From: Leptobrachium leishanense
Taxonomy: Eukaryota; Chordata; Amphibia; Anura; Megophryidae
Length of the DNA stretch: 64,000 nucleotides
NCBI GenBank assembly: GCA_009667805.1
Contig: CM019069.1
Coordinates: forward strand, 51,644,422 to 51,708,421
Direction: 5' to 3'
The stretch's first letter is position 1, and each line of letters starts with the position of its first letter. The translations under genes were made by a program, and so were the position numbers. Below are positions 11,176 to 21,611 of this stretch, one piece after another. The notes beneath the pieces are model-generated. The model searched no databases and had not been told where the DNA came from. It was given only the letters and a program-made list of their open reading frames with translations.

Positions 11176-12534
11176 CAAATTATAATATTATAAATGGAAA
11201 ACGCTACGAAGGGGGGATGACTGAGGGGTTAAATATTAACTCCTGACTGTGTTGTCTGCTAATACTACCATACAGATTTTTTTGCTCTGTATAACTTTAT
11301 TTATACACAACAGGTTCTAACATGGCCGGCTTTTCAATGCCCACACCTCTCTGATGTCACATTCTACAATAAAGCAGCATAGAACACATTGCAGCAGTAC
11401 CCAATACACTGAGCCTCTCCGCTCCCCCTCCTTTTTTAACCCTTTACTCCTTTTGAAAACTCACTTTCCTTTCCAGCGGCCGGTTCCCTTGGCGCTGACT
11501 GGACTTGACATATTACCAGCTTCCTGGTCGAGAGAGCGTCCATCTAATTCTGTGTCCGTCAAGGCCAGTGTGCATTGAGAGCCACTGGAGTGAGCTGGGT
11601 CCCCAAATTCAGGAACCTGAGTTCAGATTTCTGGTCTCGCTCCTGGGTGAGTCTAATCCCCAGCAGTTGGAGGGGGTTATTGGGGTGAGGTCATTGTGAC
11701 CACTCAAATTACATTGATAGTGGCTTTAATGATAATAGCATCTGGATAATTATTGGTTTCCATCTCTCCCTGCGAGTAAATTATTGCAGCTATGGAATGT
11801 ACACTTTGTGATGAGGATAATAAACATGAGTTTGTGGCGCCCACAGAATATTAAATCAAGTAAAGTCACCCACAAGGTCTCCAGGGATATAGCCACGTGG
11901 AGCACTGACTGTCTCCCTCGTAATCAGAATGAATGTGGAGACAGACGTTCCTCTCCACGCTCGGGCGAGACACAACTTTTGACAGAAACCGATATTTCAG
12001 ATGAAAAAGGAGCACATCATTTTGAGGTTCAGTTCTGCTGGGAGATGTTAGTAAAACAAATGTTTCCCTAATTGCTTATAGGCGAAAGACAATTCAAAGT
12101 GTTTCCACTCGAAGAGGCAGACATGACCCGTTGTAGTTTAACCATTTCCTGAGCAAATACAGGCTGATTCAACAGGGAACTGATAGTTCCCATGTTTGCC
12201 ATTATAGCGAGAATAATAGAAGAAGATATCCATAAAAAGAGGCCATTGTGTGTTATATGACTACAATTGCTTCCAGGCTGCAAGAATCCTGTCTTCGTTT
12301 TATTACAGTCTGAACTTTGTTTTATTGGTTACACTGGATCCATAAAACTGGGGTTTTTTTTCCCACTGATACTGGTGAACGTTTACCCTAATGTACCTAT
12401 TTTTTATTTTCTTTGCAATTAAAGGGACACTGAGGCGAACACGTGTGTTTGGTTTTTTGAAAGTAGAATTAAGGTATTGACATAAAAAGTGCAGTCCTGT
12501 TTGTTTTTTTTGCTTTAAAACAAGTATCTAGACA
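11176..12534. other. No gene seen; TTAA-type MITE end at about 12417
   Basis: Mostly unassigned. ATTAAAGGGACACTG at 12418 matches the terminal pattern TTAAAGGGACACT seen again at 49966 (and loosely at 23703 and 26150). It recalls the T2-type MITEs of frogs, which use TTAA targets. The right end was not found. Confidence 0.4.
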
Positions 12535-13500
12535 TGAGCACAACAGAAAAATTAGTTTCGGATCGTTCCGTTACGTTTTTCAATTTGGTTCATTGCGTTC
12601 GTGATGTTACTGTGATTCGTATTTCGGATCAATTCGTTATTTCGTACGATTGGTATTTCGTATTTCAGATCCATTCGTTATTTCGTTTTTATCAGTAATT
12701 CGTATTTCGGATCGATTCGTTATTTTGTTTTCATTAGTTATTTTGTTTTTATTAGTTATTTTAGAATGTGAAACAGATGAATAAATTACTTAGATTAGAT
12801 TAGAGCAGAAAAAAAGATACCTAATCCTCCTGTCCTGGGTACTGAAACCTATTCAGCACCAAGGACAGCAGCTCTGCGGGGCTCGAGCCCCGCTGGGCTG
12901 CTGTCCTAGGTGCTGAATAGGTTTCAGCACCATAGACAGCCCTCGCCAAACGCATCCAGACTGAAGGAAAGAAAAAAGAAAAACACTGTGTTCGGCAAAG
13001 AAAAAAAGCCTTGGTTTAAAACAAATAGCAATCCAGAAATTTCACAAAAAAATCCTGCAAGTGAAAAGAATAAATGGTTGAATAAATATTTACTAAAAAT
13101 AAGTAATATTTTTTATATTGACACTTATGGGATTCACCTGTTTAAACCTGTCAAACGAACCACCAAAAATAATTTCATTGACATTTCGGAGCTGTTCGGC
13201 GTTCTCTGAATAGATTAACCATTACGTCTCTATGGGGAATTTCACGGTTGCTGAACGGCACCATGGAGCTGTCCATGGCCTGTGGTGTTGAATACAACCG
13301 ATTCAGCACCACAGCCAATGGACTTGGATGCAGTGCTGAATTTAAGTGAAACTGTACAGCAAATCGATTTGTAAAAACAGAATTAATTTGTTGTATTTCG
13401 TTTAGTTCCATTTAGTTTTTTGTTCCATTTTGGACGGGTCCGACTCGTTATTTCGGACGTGCTTCCGAAATACGCATCTACAAATATCCCGAAAGAGCTC
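12535..13500. mobile_element. Composite: degraded hAT-like family G with an E2-like segment
   Basis: The left part starts TAGACATGAGCACAAC and is a field of ATTCGTTATTTCG and TTTCGGATC motifs as in family G. The right part (13345-13500) has CCGACTCGTTATTTCGG and GCTTCCGAAATACG. Between them, 13005-13265 matches subfamily E2 (GTTCTCTGAATAGATTAACC). A 110-bp palindrome sits at 12830-12939. No clear target duplication remains. Confidence 0.5.
12830..12939. repeat. 110-bp near-perfect palindrome
   Basis: The arms begin CTGTCCTGGGTACTGAAACC and close with GGTTTCAGCACCATAGACAG. The centre is GGGGCTCGAGCCCC with almost no loop. Related half-sites with AGCACCA... occur at 9730 and 13270 in other G copies, so the hairpin derives from the G interior. 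Confidence 0.8.
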
Positions 13501-14134
13501 AAGTTTACATTTACTCTCCTGGAAAGCCACCAGGTAGATCCACTCACTGTGATCCCTGTGGAATACATTGATGCTCTGTATGAAAGAAGATGAATGTTTA
13601 AACCTGTTCTTTACAAGCAAAGGATATCCAGCCACTTAAAGGTTATTTGTATTCTGTGGTGATTATTTTTTGGTTTAGATTACGATTTGAAATAGGTTCT
13701 GAAACCCCAAGATGATGACACATAGGGTTACCAGATTGGCCATGCATTCCTAACTCATATCATTTATTCAGGCTGACAGGCAGTGCATGAAAAATGCAAC
13801 CCGGCAACATGTAGAAATCATATGCTGCAGGTAATAAATCAAAGTGGAATCCCAGGCGATGTGCCCTAATCAGACAACAGATCTCCCACCTGCAGCATTT
13901 GAATTATACATACTGCAGGGCAGCATCTTCCCTATGTTCTCCCTCTCCATGAAATAATAATACATGTTCAGGAAAACATGGCTGATCTGGCACATAGAAA
14001 GCAATAGAGAAATATAAAGCTTTCAAACATGTTAATCACATGCATATTGTAGTTATGACAGGAATGTGTCAAAAATGTATCTATTTGAATTCTTGTGTGA
14101 TATGTCAAATTGATTATAACACTGCCTTCACCAA
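13501..14134. other. No gene seen
   Basis: Unassigned sequence; no open frame of note. Confidence 0.5.
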
Positions 14135-14285
14135 TTGCTAGTATTTATAGAGCGCCAACAAATTCTGCAGTGTTGTACAACAGGTAGGACAAAACAACCA
14201 AACGAACAAATCAAATCACTGATAACAATGAGAAAAGAGGACCCTGCTCCAGTGAGCTTACAATCTAATAGTGAGGTGACACACA
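14135..14285 (-). repeat. Dispersed vertebrate repeat end
   Basis: It contains TATTTATAGAGCGCCAACAA, GCAGTGTTGTACAACA and GAGGACCCTGCTCCAGTGAG. Reverse-oriented relatives (GTACAGC...GGAAT...GTTGGCGCTT) occur at 15800-15840, 49110-49180 and 52080-52130, and a same-orientation piece at 4885-4920. Probably the 3' part of a SINE or LINE family. Confidence 0.55.
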
Positions 14286-15282
14286 GAGGTGATAGTAAAT
14301 AACAGAGTATGAGAAGTAATGGGGTGCATGAGGGCTGTTTGGGAGATGGATCAGGAAAGGTACAATGGGGGGTTATAGAGTGTACGGATAGGCTTCATAT
14401 GATAGAAACTTCTTGAAAGATTGGAGCGATGGGGAGAGTTGAATGTCATGTGCTTGTTTGGTATAGGGCCTTTAAAAGTTACAAACAATGCTGAAGTTTG
14501 ATCCAAGTTCACAATTTCCTACCTTGGTGGAATGAACGAGGTGGGAATTACTACCAATGAGTATTAATTAATGGCACTTTCTATTAGCCCATGTGATAGG
14601 AAGTGTATATTTAAGACAGTTAACAGCAGTGGAGGATACAAGCCAACAATAGCCTTAAGGATATTACACCCCAGGTGAAACGCGTATTGGCATACTTTTT
14701 ATTTTGTTTTTATGGAATAAATGTTCTTTTAATTTATCCACTGCTGAACATCTGCGATTTCTTCCTGATGACCATGGTTTTTTTATGGTAGTTGTACCCT
14801 TCAAACAATTTACCTGGGAATATATCCCTCGGACCCGGCTTGAGGTCCTGAACCACGTGAGTGAATCTTGGTTTTATTATATATCTCACCTACGGCTATG
14901 GTCTGCACTATGGTATACATTTCTCTTTAAGACACTGGAGTCTATCAAGATCTGAAGAGGGTGATTGGGTGGCCAGTAATTACCCTAAGGCACAAGATCC
15001 CAGAGCCGGTAGCTCAGACAAATGTGAGTGAGACCATAATACATGGTTTATATCTTGAGAGTGTTATGGTCTGCACCATGAAGGTTTTTCTCTTTTATAT
15101 TTTGAGGTCTGGCTAGAAGAGCAAGCTATCAACCAAGACCCCCATTTCCCTGTGCACTACACTTATTTTTTCTTTGTATCCATTCCTTGGTTGTACCGGA
15201 CAAGGGCAACCCCACCAAGTGGACAGCAGCATTGGGACTTGTCATCTCCGTCCAAAATCTTCCATCAGCGCCTATCTATCTC

Positions 15283-15285
<3 letters not shown>
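14286..15285. other. No gene; GAAACGCGT-containing repeat at about 14660-14960
   Basis: GTGAAACGCGTATTGG at 14679-14694 is followed by a T-rich stretch and ATGGAATAAATGTTC. This layout is shared by the repeats near 28455 and 36770 and may come from Penelope-like element termini (inference). The rest is unassigned. Confidence 0.35.

Positions 15286-15328
<43 letters not shown>
15286..15328. repeat. (AT)n microsatellite
   Basis: About 20 uninterrupted AT units, preceded by TGTGT. It creates tyrosine/isoleucine runs in the overlapping ORFs, which are not genes. Confidence 0.95.
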
Positions 15329-15654
15329 CATATGCCGCGGGCAAGCAAGAAAAACATTGCAAGCTAAAAAATTATCATTTATAATGCCAGACGAAAAGGA
15401 ACAAACCCACTCCTCTATCCAATTAATAGCAATATAGCCCAGGCAAGCATGAAACAATACTCAAAAGCACATCAGTAGTTCATCCTAAAACCAATCTTAC
15501 AAAGCAATGCAAAGTAAATCATAATAGATAATAATAAAAAGAAAGGCAGTACCTCAGTGAAACAAACCAGCAGAGACCAGACGTCCCAACGTTCCCAAAA
15601 AATATTATCACAACATCTATTGAAACATAAAGTTTTGGATAACGATTCTTACCC
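15329..15654. other. No gene seen
   Basis: Unassigned A-rich sequence. Confidence 0.5.
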
Positions 15655-16765
15655 GAGATAGAAAAACGCACAAAATAATTTCAAATTACATCTTTTAATT
15701 TTTTTTTATGTATCAGTCTGTTCTGTACAAAAATTATTACTGGGATGAAAGGTTTGAACTGTAGATGGCATTCCTTTTCTTGCACAGTTTCAAACAGGGT
15801 CTTCATTATTGTACAGCACTACGGAACTTGTTAGCGCTTTATAAAAACTTGTAACTATAACTATCATTAGCATACAGGCAGAAATGCCCATTGTGTCATA
15901 CAGTATATGCGATATAGATAATAAAAATGTTCAGATCTCCTGCTTATAGGGATTTGTAGTGACCATAAGGAGATTATTAGCAATGGAGAACATACCCATA
16001 CAATGTAAAAATAATATCTGTATGTGGCATAATACCTGTATATGGAAATTACAGTAACACCTTGTATCTGTACTGTACAGGGATTTTCAGTCATTATAAC
16101 TCTTGAATCTTATCCCTGCACAGCAGTGAATGACCCCAGAGCTCTCCCTGTATTCTGCTTAGAGATGTGCATTCGTTTTGGAAAAATTCAGAATTTGGAA
16201 CGAAATTTGATTATTCGTATTTCGGAAATACTTCGGAATAACAAATCGATATGATACGAATTTAAAACGAAATGGTATATAGCGAATTTATTTTGTTTTA
16301 CACTGTGTCATCACCATAAAAGAAAAATTTGAATAATTGATATTGAAATGAACTATCAAATTGATATCAACTATCGAATTGATCTTAACTTACAATACAA
16401 GTAATAGTCAGCAAAGGACTTTATGAAACAAATAAATTTTGTTTCACTGTTTAATTCGACTCAAATACTAAATCTGTTACAAAGCTTAAAATTTAACCCT
16501 AACTTTTCTTTTAAACAGCAAAATTTGATTAATTGGGGTTTTATTTAGTGGTCCAAAATTCGAATTGATATCAACTATCGAATTGGTATATGAAATTCGA
16601 AATTTCAAATCGATCCAAAACAAAAGGAAACGAAATACGAAAAGAAATTAGTTACAAAATTCCGAAAACGGAATGATTTAAAAACGTAACGAAACGAAAC
16701 AATTTTTCAGCCATGCACATCCCTAACTCTGCTCTTTCTCTGGCTGTTGTAATGCAGCACTAATG
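15655..16765. repeat. Family F dispersed repeat, copy 1, split by a hAT-like element
   Basis: The segments 15655-16159 and 16726-16765 match 54430-54706 plus 55561-55700. Shared blocks include TTACTGGGATGAAAGGTT/TTGCTGGGATGAAAGGTT, TATATGGAAATTACAGTAAC and GTACAGGGATTT. It also holds a short insertion (about 15800-15890) of the GCACTACGGAA...GCTTTATAAA repeat. The nature of F is unknown. Confidence 0.65.
16152..16733. mobile_element. hAT-like family G element with 8-bp target duplication
   Basis: The element 16160-16725 (566 bp) begins TAGAGATGTGCATTCG and ends CATGCACATCCCTA. It is flanked by ATTCTGCT and ACTCTGCT. The second family F copy at 55.65 kb shows the uninterrupted target. The interior is rich in CGAATT and ATTCGAA motifs. 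No coding capacity. Confidence 0.8.
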
Positions 16766-17735
16766 TTTGTTGAAACTTTTGTTACCGCTAAGGTGGGGGA
16801 TTATGTATATATTTATAAAAGGGCATTGACAAACATTTTCACGATTATTTTTTTTTATATTCCAGCTGGAAGATTTCCAGGAAAGCTTTGGAGTAAAACT
16901 CTTCTACTTTTATCACCCGACGTCTTCATATATTGAATGTTAGTAGCGTGCAGTGTGATCTATATTGTAAAAAAAAATTAAAACCAAATGTGATCTGCAG
17001 TGCAAATTGCTTTGTTCGATGCCTCCCTGTTTTTTTCCCCGTATCATGTGGATAATCATATCTCAAGCTAACTTCAAAGGGGAGGAAAAGAAGTGCTTGT
17101 AATACACAGCTGCAGCTTAGCTCTCGCAGGTCTTCCATTCCCCGTGATGCTTTTTTAAAAAATATATGGGGATTCAGCAATGAAACGGTCAGAATCATTA
17201 CATCAGCAACACATTTGTATAAATTATGGGCAGATGCCCAGAGGCAGCATTACACGTAAGGGCCGATATGTGAAGGATCACGCAGATTTCCTGAAGTCAT
17301 AAAGCTGGACCCGTGGCAATATGAAACTTATTTGTCGGTTTTGACATTAAACACAGGGTTTGCACATGTACAGATTCTATTTTTACTGCGCACAATTTTG
17401 AGAATGACTATTAACGTGCACGGTGCGTGGCCCTCAGACACGTAATGAATGTTCAACAAACACGGTCAGAGATCCCAATGCCTTTTGTACACGTGGATTT
17501 AAAGCAGGAGCAAAGACGTCCGTGGCGAAAGACTTACGTTATTGAAACAATGTGTGTTCATCATGTAAAACAAAGAAAAATCATAATAATAGTAAATCAT
17601 AATAAGATACATTTGTTTATAAATGAGATGGATCACGACATCTATATTCTTATTTAATGAGCAAAGTAACCTATTAACCTAAACAATATCTCTGTAAACA
17701 GACATGTAGCCGGAGCCTCACAGATTATTATACAT
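16766..17735. other. No gene seen
   Basis: Unassigned sequence with short ORFs only. Confidence 0.5.
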
Positions 17736-17738
17736 TGT

Positions 17739-19659
17739 GGGCATCATTACCTTCTTCACGCTGAAACAGGGACGCTAGGGAGAAAAACCCGCACCTGCAG
17801 GTTTCTCCCTTGCGTCCCTGTTTTAACCACTTGAATGCTAAGGACGCGCTCAGCGCGTCCTCAGCATTCCCGCTGGTGTGCTGAGGACGCGCTGAGCGCG
17901 TCCTCACATCGGGGTCAGCGTTCGGCCGGGTTCCGGCCGATCGCTGGCCCCTCCGGTGCAGGCTGACATCCTGGATGTCAGCCCGGCATCCGGACCAGCA
18001 GCCGCCATTATTAGGTGTCATCGCGGGGGCGCGATGACACCTAATTCAGGCGCCCCCCCCGCATGTGCGGAGGAGGCGCCTGAAAGGGAGGGGGGGGAGG
18101 TCCTTCGGACCTCTCTCCCTCCCGATCGGTGGCTCTGCGGGGCTTAACCCAGGCATCATTTGGAAGGGCACAGCCTGCCCTTCCAAATGATGCCTGGCAT
18201 TAACCCCTGGGGAGCTGGATCGCGAATCGGCGCTGAAAAGCGCCGGTTCGCGATCCTTTCCCGGAGCTGGCCGACATCTTGGATGTCGGCCAAGCTTCCG
18301 GGAACTCCCCCAGAGGACTGGCGTCATCGTGCGTAGCACGATGACGCCAGTCCTACAGTTAACCCCTAACTGCCACCAAGTGTGGAGATAGGGAGTTCCA
18401 ATGAACTCCCTATCTCCCGATCCGTGGCAGTTAGGGGTTAAGAGCATGGCCAGAGCATGGCCGTTCCAACGATACCAAACATGAAAGTTAAAAATTTTGT
18501 AAAAAAAAAAAAAAATTAAAAAAAAAATTAAAAAAGAAAAAATAAACACTTTTTTTTTATTTTTTTTGGTTTGTTAGTGTAGCAATATTGTTCCCATTTC
18601 AATTATAATGTGAACAATGATGCTGCACTAACGATTTTTGTATGCGGTGCGTTTGTTGAAAATAGTGTCATTTTCCCCAAAAAAAAATGTAACGAGACCC
18701 CATCTCTAATTTTTTTAACAAGCGCACCCCATACAAAATATAACCGCAATTGCTCGCATGTTAAAATGTGGAAAAAAACACTTTACACATTGTAAATTAT
18801 TGAAAATACATATTTTATTGCATTTTTTGTTATAATATACAGACATGACATAACGTATACATATAATAATGACATATTATGAATCTACCGAGTCTGACGG
18901 AAAGAACGATATATAATATGTCGGTGTCATATACTAAAATAAGCCTTAAAAACACGTTTAAACATGATGCGCAAAACAGGTAAAAAATGACCTCAGCACA
19001 GGGGCGGGAAAAGCCTCAGCAGCGAAAGGGTTAATGTGACATTACGATGCAGGTGCTAAAAAAGCAGCCTTGCATCGTAATCGGGTGCTAAACCCCGGGA
19101 TGTGCGCGGCAGCGCTAAACGCCGACGCAAGCATCCACTCGACACATGACCTGCCGGATCTCTCCTCGTGAGATCCGGCAGGTCGGCGCAGTGATCCGCA
19201 GAGGGAGACTGGGACAGAGGAGACTTTTTCACCCAGTCTCTCCCTGCTCCCGGCAGACAGAGGAGGCGGTTGGAGCCGTGGTCCTCGCCGTGGGATTAGA
19301 GGTGAGTATCTGATCGATTTTGGGGGGGGGGTGTTTCTGCTGGTGCTGACGGATTCTGCAGCAGTGAAATCCGTTAGCACCAAGTCCTGGCTGTGGGTAA
19401 CTTTTCAGTAACCGCAGCAGGATGGTAATTGGCGTTAGGACTTTGTGATACTAACGCTAATTAACACTTTGGTCTCCCCTTGTTAAGTATAGGGATGGCA
19501 AAGTACAGTAACCTCGCGCTGAAAAGCACAAGATACCAAACGCTAACGGGTTTTTTAACCCGCTAGCGTTTGGATTGTAATATGGTGGGGCCACCAGGGC
19601 TAACATTAACACTCACTCAGGTGAGCGCTAACGTTAGCGTGAAGAATGTAATGGTGCCC
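17739..19659. mobile_element. Family B element with TGT duplication, split by element C
   Basis: The left end GGGCATCATTACCTTCTTCA and right end GTGAAGAATGTAATGGTGCCC are inverted repeats. TGT flanks both ends (17736-17738 and 19660-19662). A hairpin (AACAGGGACGC...GCGTCCCTGTT) lies at 17763-17823. A TTAA-flanked element C occupies 17827-19030; without it, about 710 bp of B remain. The right part has the TAACGCTAATTAACACTTTG block of the family. Confidence 0.75.
17827..19030. mobile_element. Family C hairpin-array element, TTAA target
   Basis: A 1204-bp element with TTAA on both sides (17823-17826 and 19031-19034). Its ends are imperfect inverted repeats (CCACTTGAATGCT and CAGCGAAAGGG). Between 17837 and 18440 it is an almost continuous series of perfect or near-perfect hairpins: 17837-17867, 17878-17907, 17959-17982, 18009-18044, 18046-18081, 18148-18196, 18218-18257, 18315-18355 and two nested ones at 18360-18440. 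The right part is AT-rich, with a module shared with family K (GTGAACAATGATGCTGCA). TTAA targets suggest a piggyBac-like or T2-like affiliation. No transposase. Confidence 0.75.
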
Positions 19660-20461
19660 TGTAAGTTTACAGATGGGTGTGTATTCTTGCACAGGTCAAC
19701 TAGGCCTGCAGACTGAAGGGAAGCTGCATTTTTTTATACAATGTCTTTGCTAGTAGATGTGTAATATATTTGAGGTGTGCAGGTGTAGAGCAGATTTGCA
19801 AAGTAATAAAACTCCCAACACTCAAGGGGTTATTCAGAGAGCAATGAAATTTTGGTGCTCTCTTGTTCGGCACACTTTGGTGCGCTTTGGCGATTTAAAT
19901 TCGCCAATCATTCAGTGAATTCAGCATGACCGTCGCAGACCGCCAAACGACACTGATCAGCCGTGGAACACTGCCAAAATGGTAAAAAAAAAAAACGGAA
20001 CTCTGCAATTTAAAAAAAGGCAATTAAAACAAAAAAAATTCATGAAAATGCATGGAAACATTAAAAAAGTCCTATAAAATATAATAAAATGGTCTGTTAC
20101 AGAATAAAAAAAACACCATTAAAAAATTGGAAATCAAAAATTTTGGCGAAATAATCCAGAAAAAAATCAAAAAAAGAAACAACTAAAAAATCTTTTTGCT
20201 GCAAATGAAAAGAATAAACAGTTGGATAAAAAATTGATAAAAATGCAATTTTTTTTTACATTGAATCCGATGAAATTCGCCTGTTTAAACTTGTTGAACT
20301 GAACCAGCGAACGTCTAGGCATTTCGCCAACATTTCGGTGCAGTTTGGCGTTCTCTGAATAGATTAACCATTATTTCTCTATGGGACAATTTCAATGCAG
20401 CCCAAGGTTGCTGAATTGCATCGATCTGAGGTGAACCGCACTGTATTTCGCTGACAACTAG

Positions 20462-21285
20462 TATTATGGCAGTGAAGTATGGGGCCCCATCACCTACCCT
20501 GACCAACCCAAATGGGACACCAGCCCAACAGAAATATTCCATCTGGAATTCTGCAAGCACCTCCTCCAAGTCCATCGGAGCACCTCTAACAATGCTTGCC
20601 GGGCCGAGCTGGGCAGACTCCCTTTACTTCTTGCAGTACAGAAGAGGGTGCTATCATACTGGGACCACCTAAACATCAGCAGCCTCAACTCATACCACCA
20701 TAAAGCCCTACTGGCCAACAAGGACCATCCAAAACCATGTGGGTTGCAACAACTCATATCCACCCTGATCATCCAAAGCCCCCATGAAGGCAACCTGACA
20801 AAATATCAAATAAAGGCCCTAATTAACGATTCTAGGGAAACTATATCAGAGAATGGAGACATGATATAGCAAACTCCAAGAAACTCACCATTTACCAATC
20901 CTTACAGAGGGAATACAAACTGGCCCCATACCTGGAGGTACTACAAGACCCCAAGGACAGACAGATCCTGAGCCGGTACAGACTGAGCGCCCACAGCCTG
21001 GAAATTGAATCAGGGCGGCATAGACAGACCTACAAGCCCAGGGAGAATAGACTGTGCCAGCATTGTGACCAGGAGGCCCTGGAAGATGAGGTCCACTTCC
21101 TCCTACAGTGCCCCAAGTACTCAGCACTGAGGGAAACTCACTTCCAGAGACTCTCCGCTCTCATCCCGGACTTCACCTCTATAGAAGAGACGAGGAAACT
21201 CCACATCATACTGGGAGAAGAGGAGCCGGCGGTGAAAATATCTGCCCAATACGTCGCAGAATGTCACAGACTGAGAGGAACATGA
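20462..21285 (+). pseudogene. Non-LTR retrotransposon ORF, C-terminal part, frameshifted
   Basis: Read in the frame starting 20462, the translation runs YYGSEVWGPI...EIFHLEFCKHLL, then CRAELGRLPLL. This pattern is typical of the region after the reverse-transcriptase domain in LINE proteins. Near 20838-20845 one base appears lost: the frame hits a stop at 20867, but in the next frame the protein continues (YIREWRHDIANSKKLTIY). It ends with a CCHC-type knuckle (LCQHCDQEALEDEVHFLLQC) about 60 residues before the stop TGA (21283-21285). The 5' part (endonuclease and most of the RT) is missing, as in ordinary 5' truncation. Clade not determined; L2- or Crack-like is a guess. Confidence 0.8.
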
Positions 21286-21491
21286 GAGATCCTGGACTTA
21301 TAAATCCCCAACACGGACTCGCCCCATCCCCCTTCACATTATCCCTTACCCCTGATAATGTCCATGGACTTGCCCATTCCCCCCATATATATGTCCCACT
21401 ACCCCCCCTCCTCCCCATATGCTTTGGCAATGCTAAAATGTATTTGGTCCTGCCAATAAAGCTTATTTTGATTTGATTTGATTTGATTTGT
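21286..21491 (+). mobile_element. 3' UTR and tail of the LINE
   Basis: An untranslated part with a poly(A) signal AATAAA (21455-21460), then a (TTTGA)n tail at about 21467-21490. Short tandem-repeat tails replace poly(A) in several LINE clades. Beyond the tail the sequence returns to the host E2 repeat. Confidence 0.75.
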
Positions 21492-21611
21492 ATTTGGCGA
21501 ATTGCCAGCTTTCTGAATAGATGAACTGCCACAAAATTGCATCATATAGTGACATTCAGCGTTCGGTGCAATTCGGTGGTAGGTTCGTCGCTTATTGAAT
21601 AACCCTTTAAG

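Larger units (their letters stand above)
19823..21606. repeat. Degraded E2 repeat split by a LINE
   Basis: It starts AAGGGGTTATTCAGAGAGCA and ends TTATTGAATAACCCTTT, so the ends are inverted repeats of the family E type. The left part (to about 20460) shares GGCGTTCTCTGAATAGATTA and CTCTATGGGACAATTTC with 10536-11175. The right part resumes at about 21491. The LINE fragment between is later. Confidence 0.6.

Noticed and set aside
18046..18549. A 167-codon minus-strand ORF, with a similar 150-codon ORF at 63404-63856
   Set aside because: The ORF is conserved only because family C is repeated; it runs through GC-rich hairpins and an A/T tract and resembles no protein.
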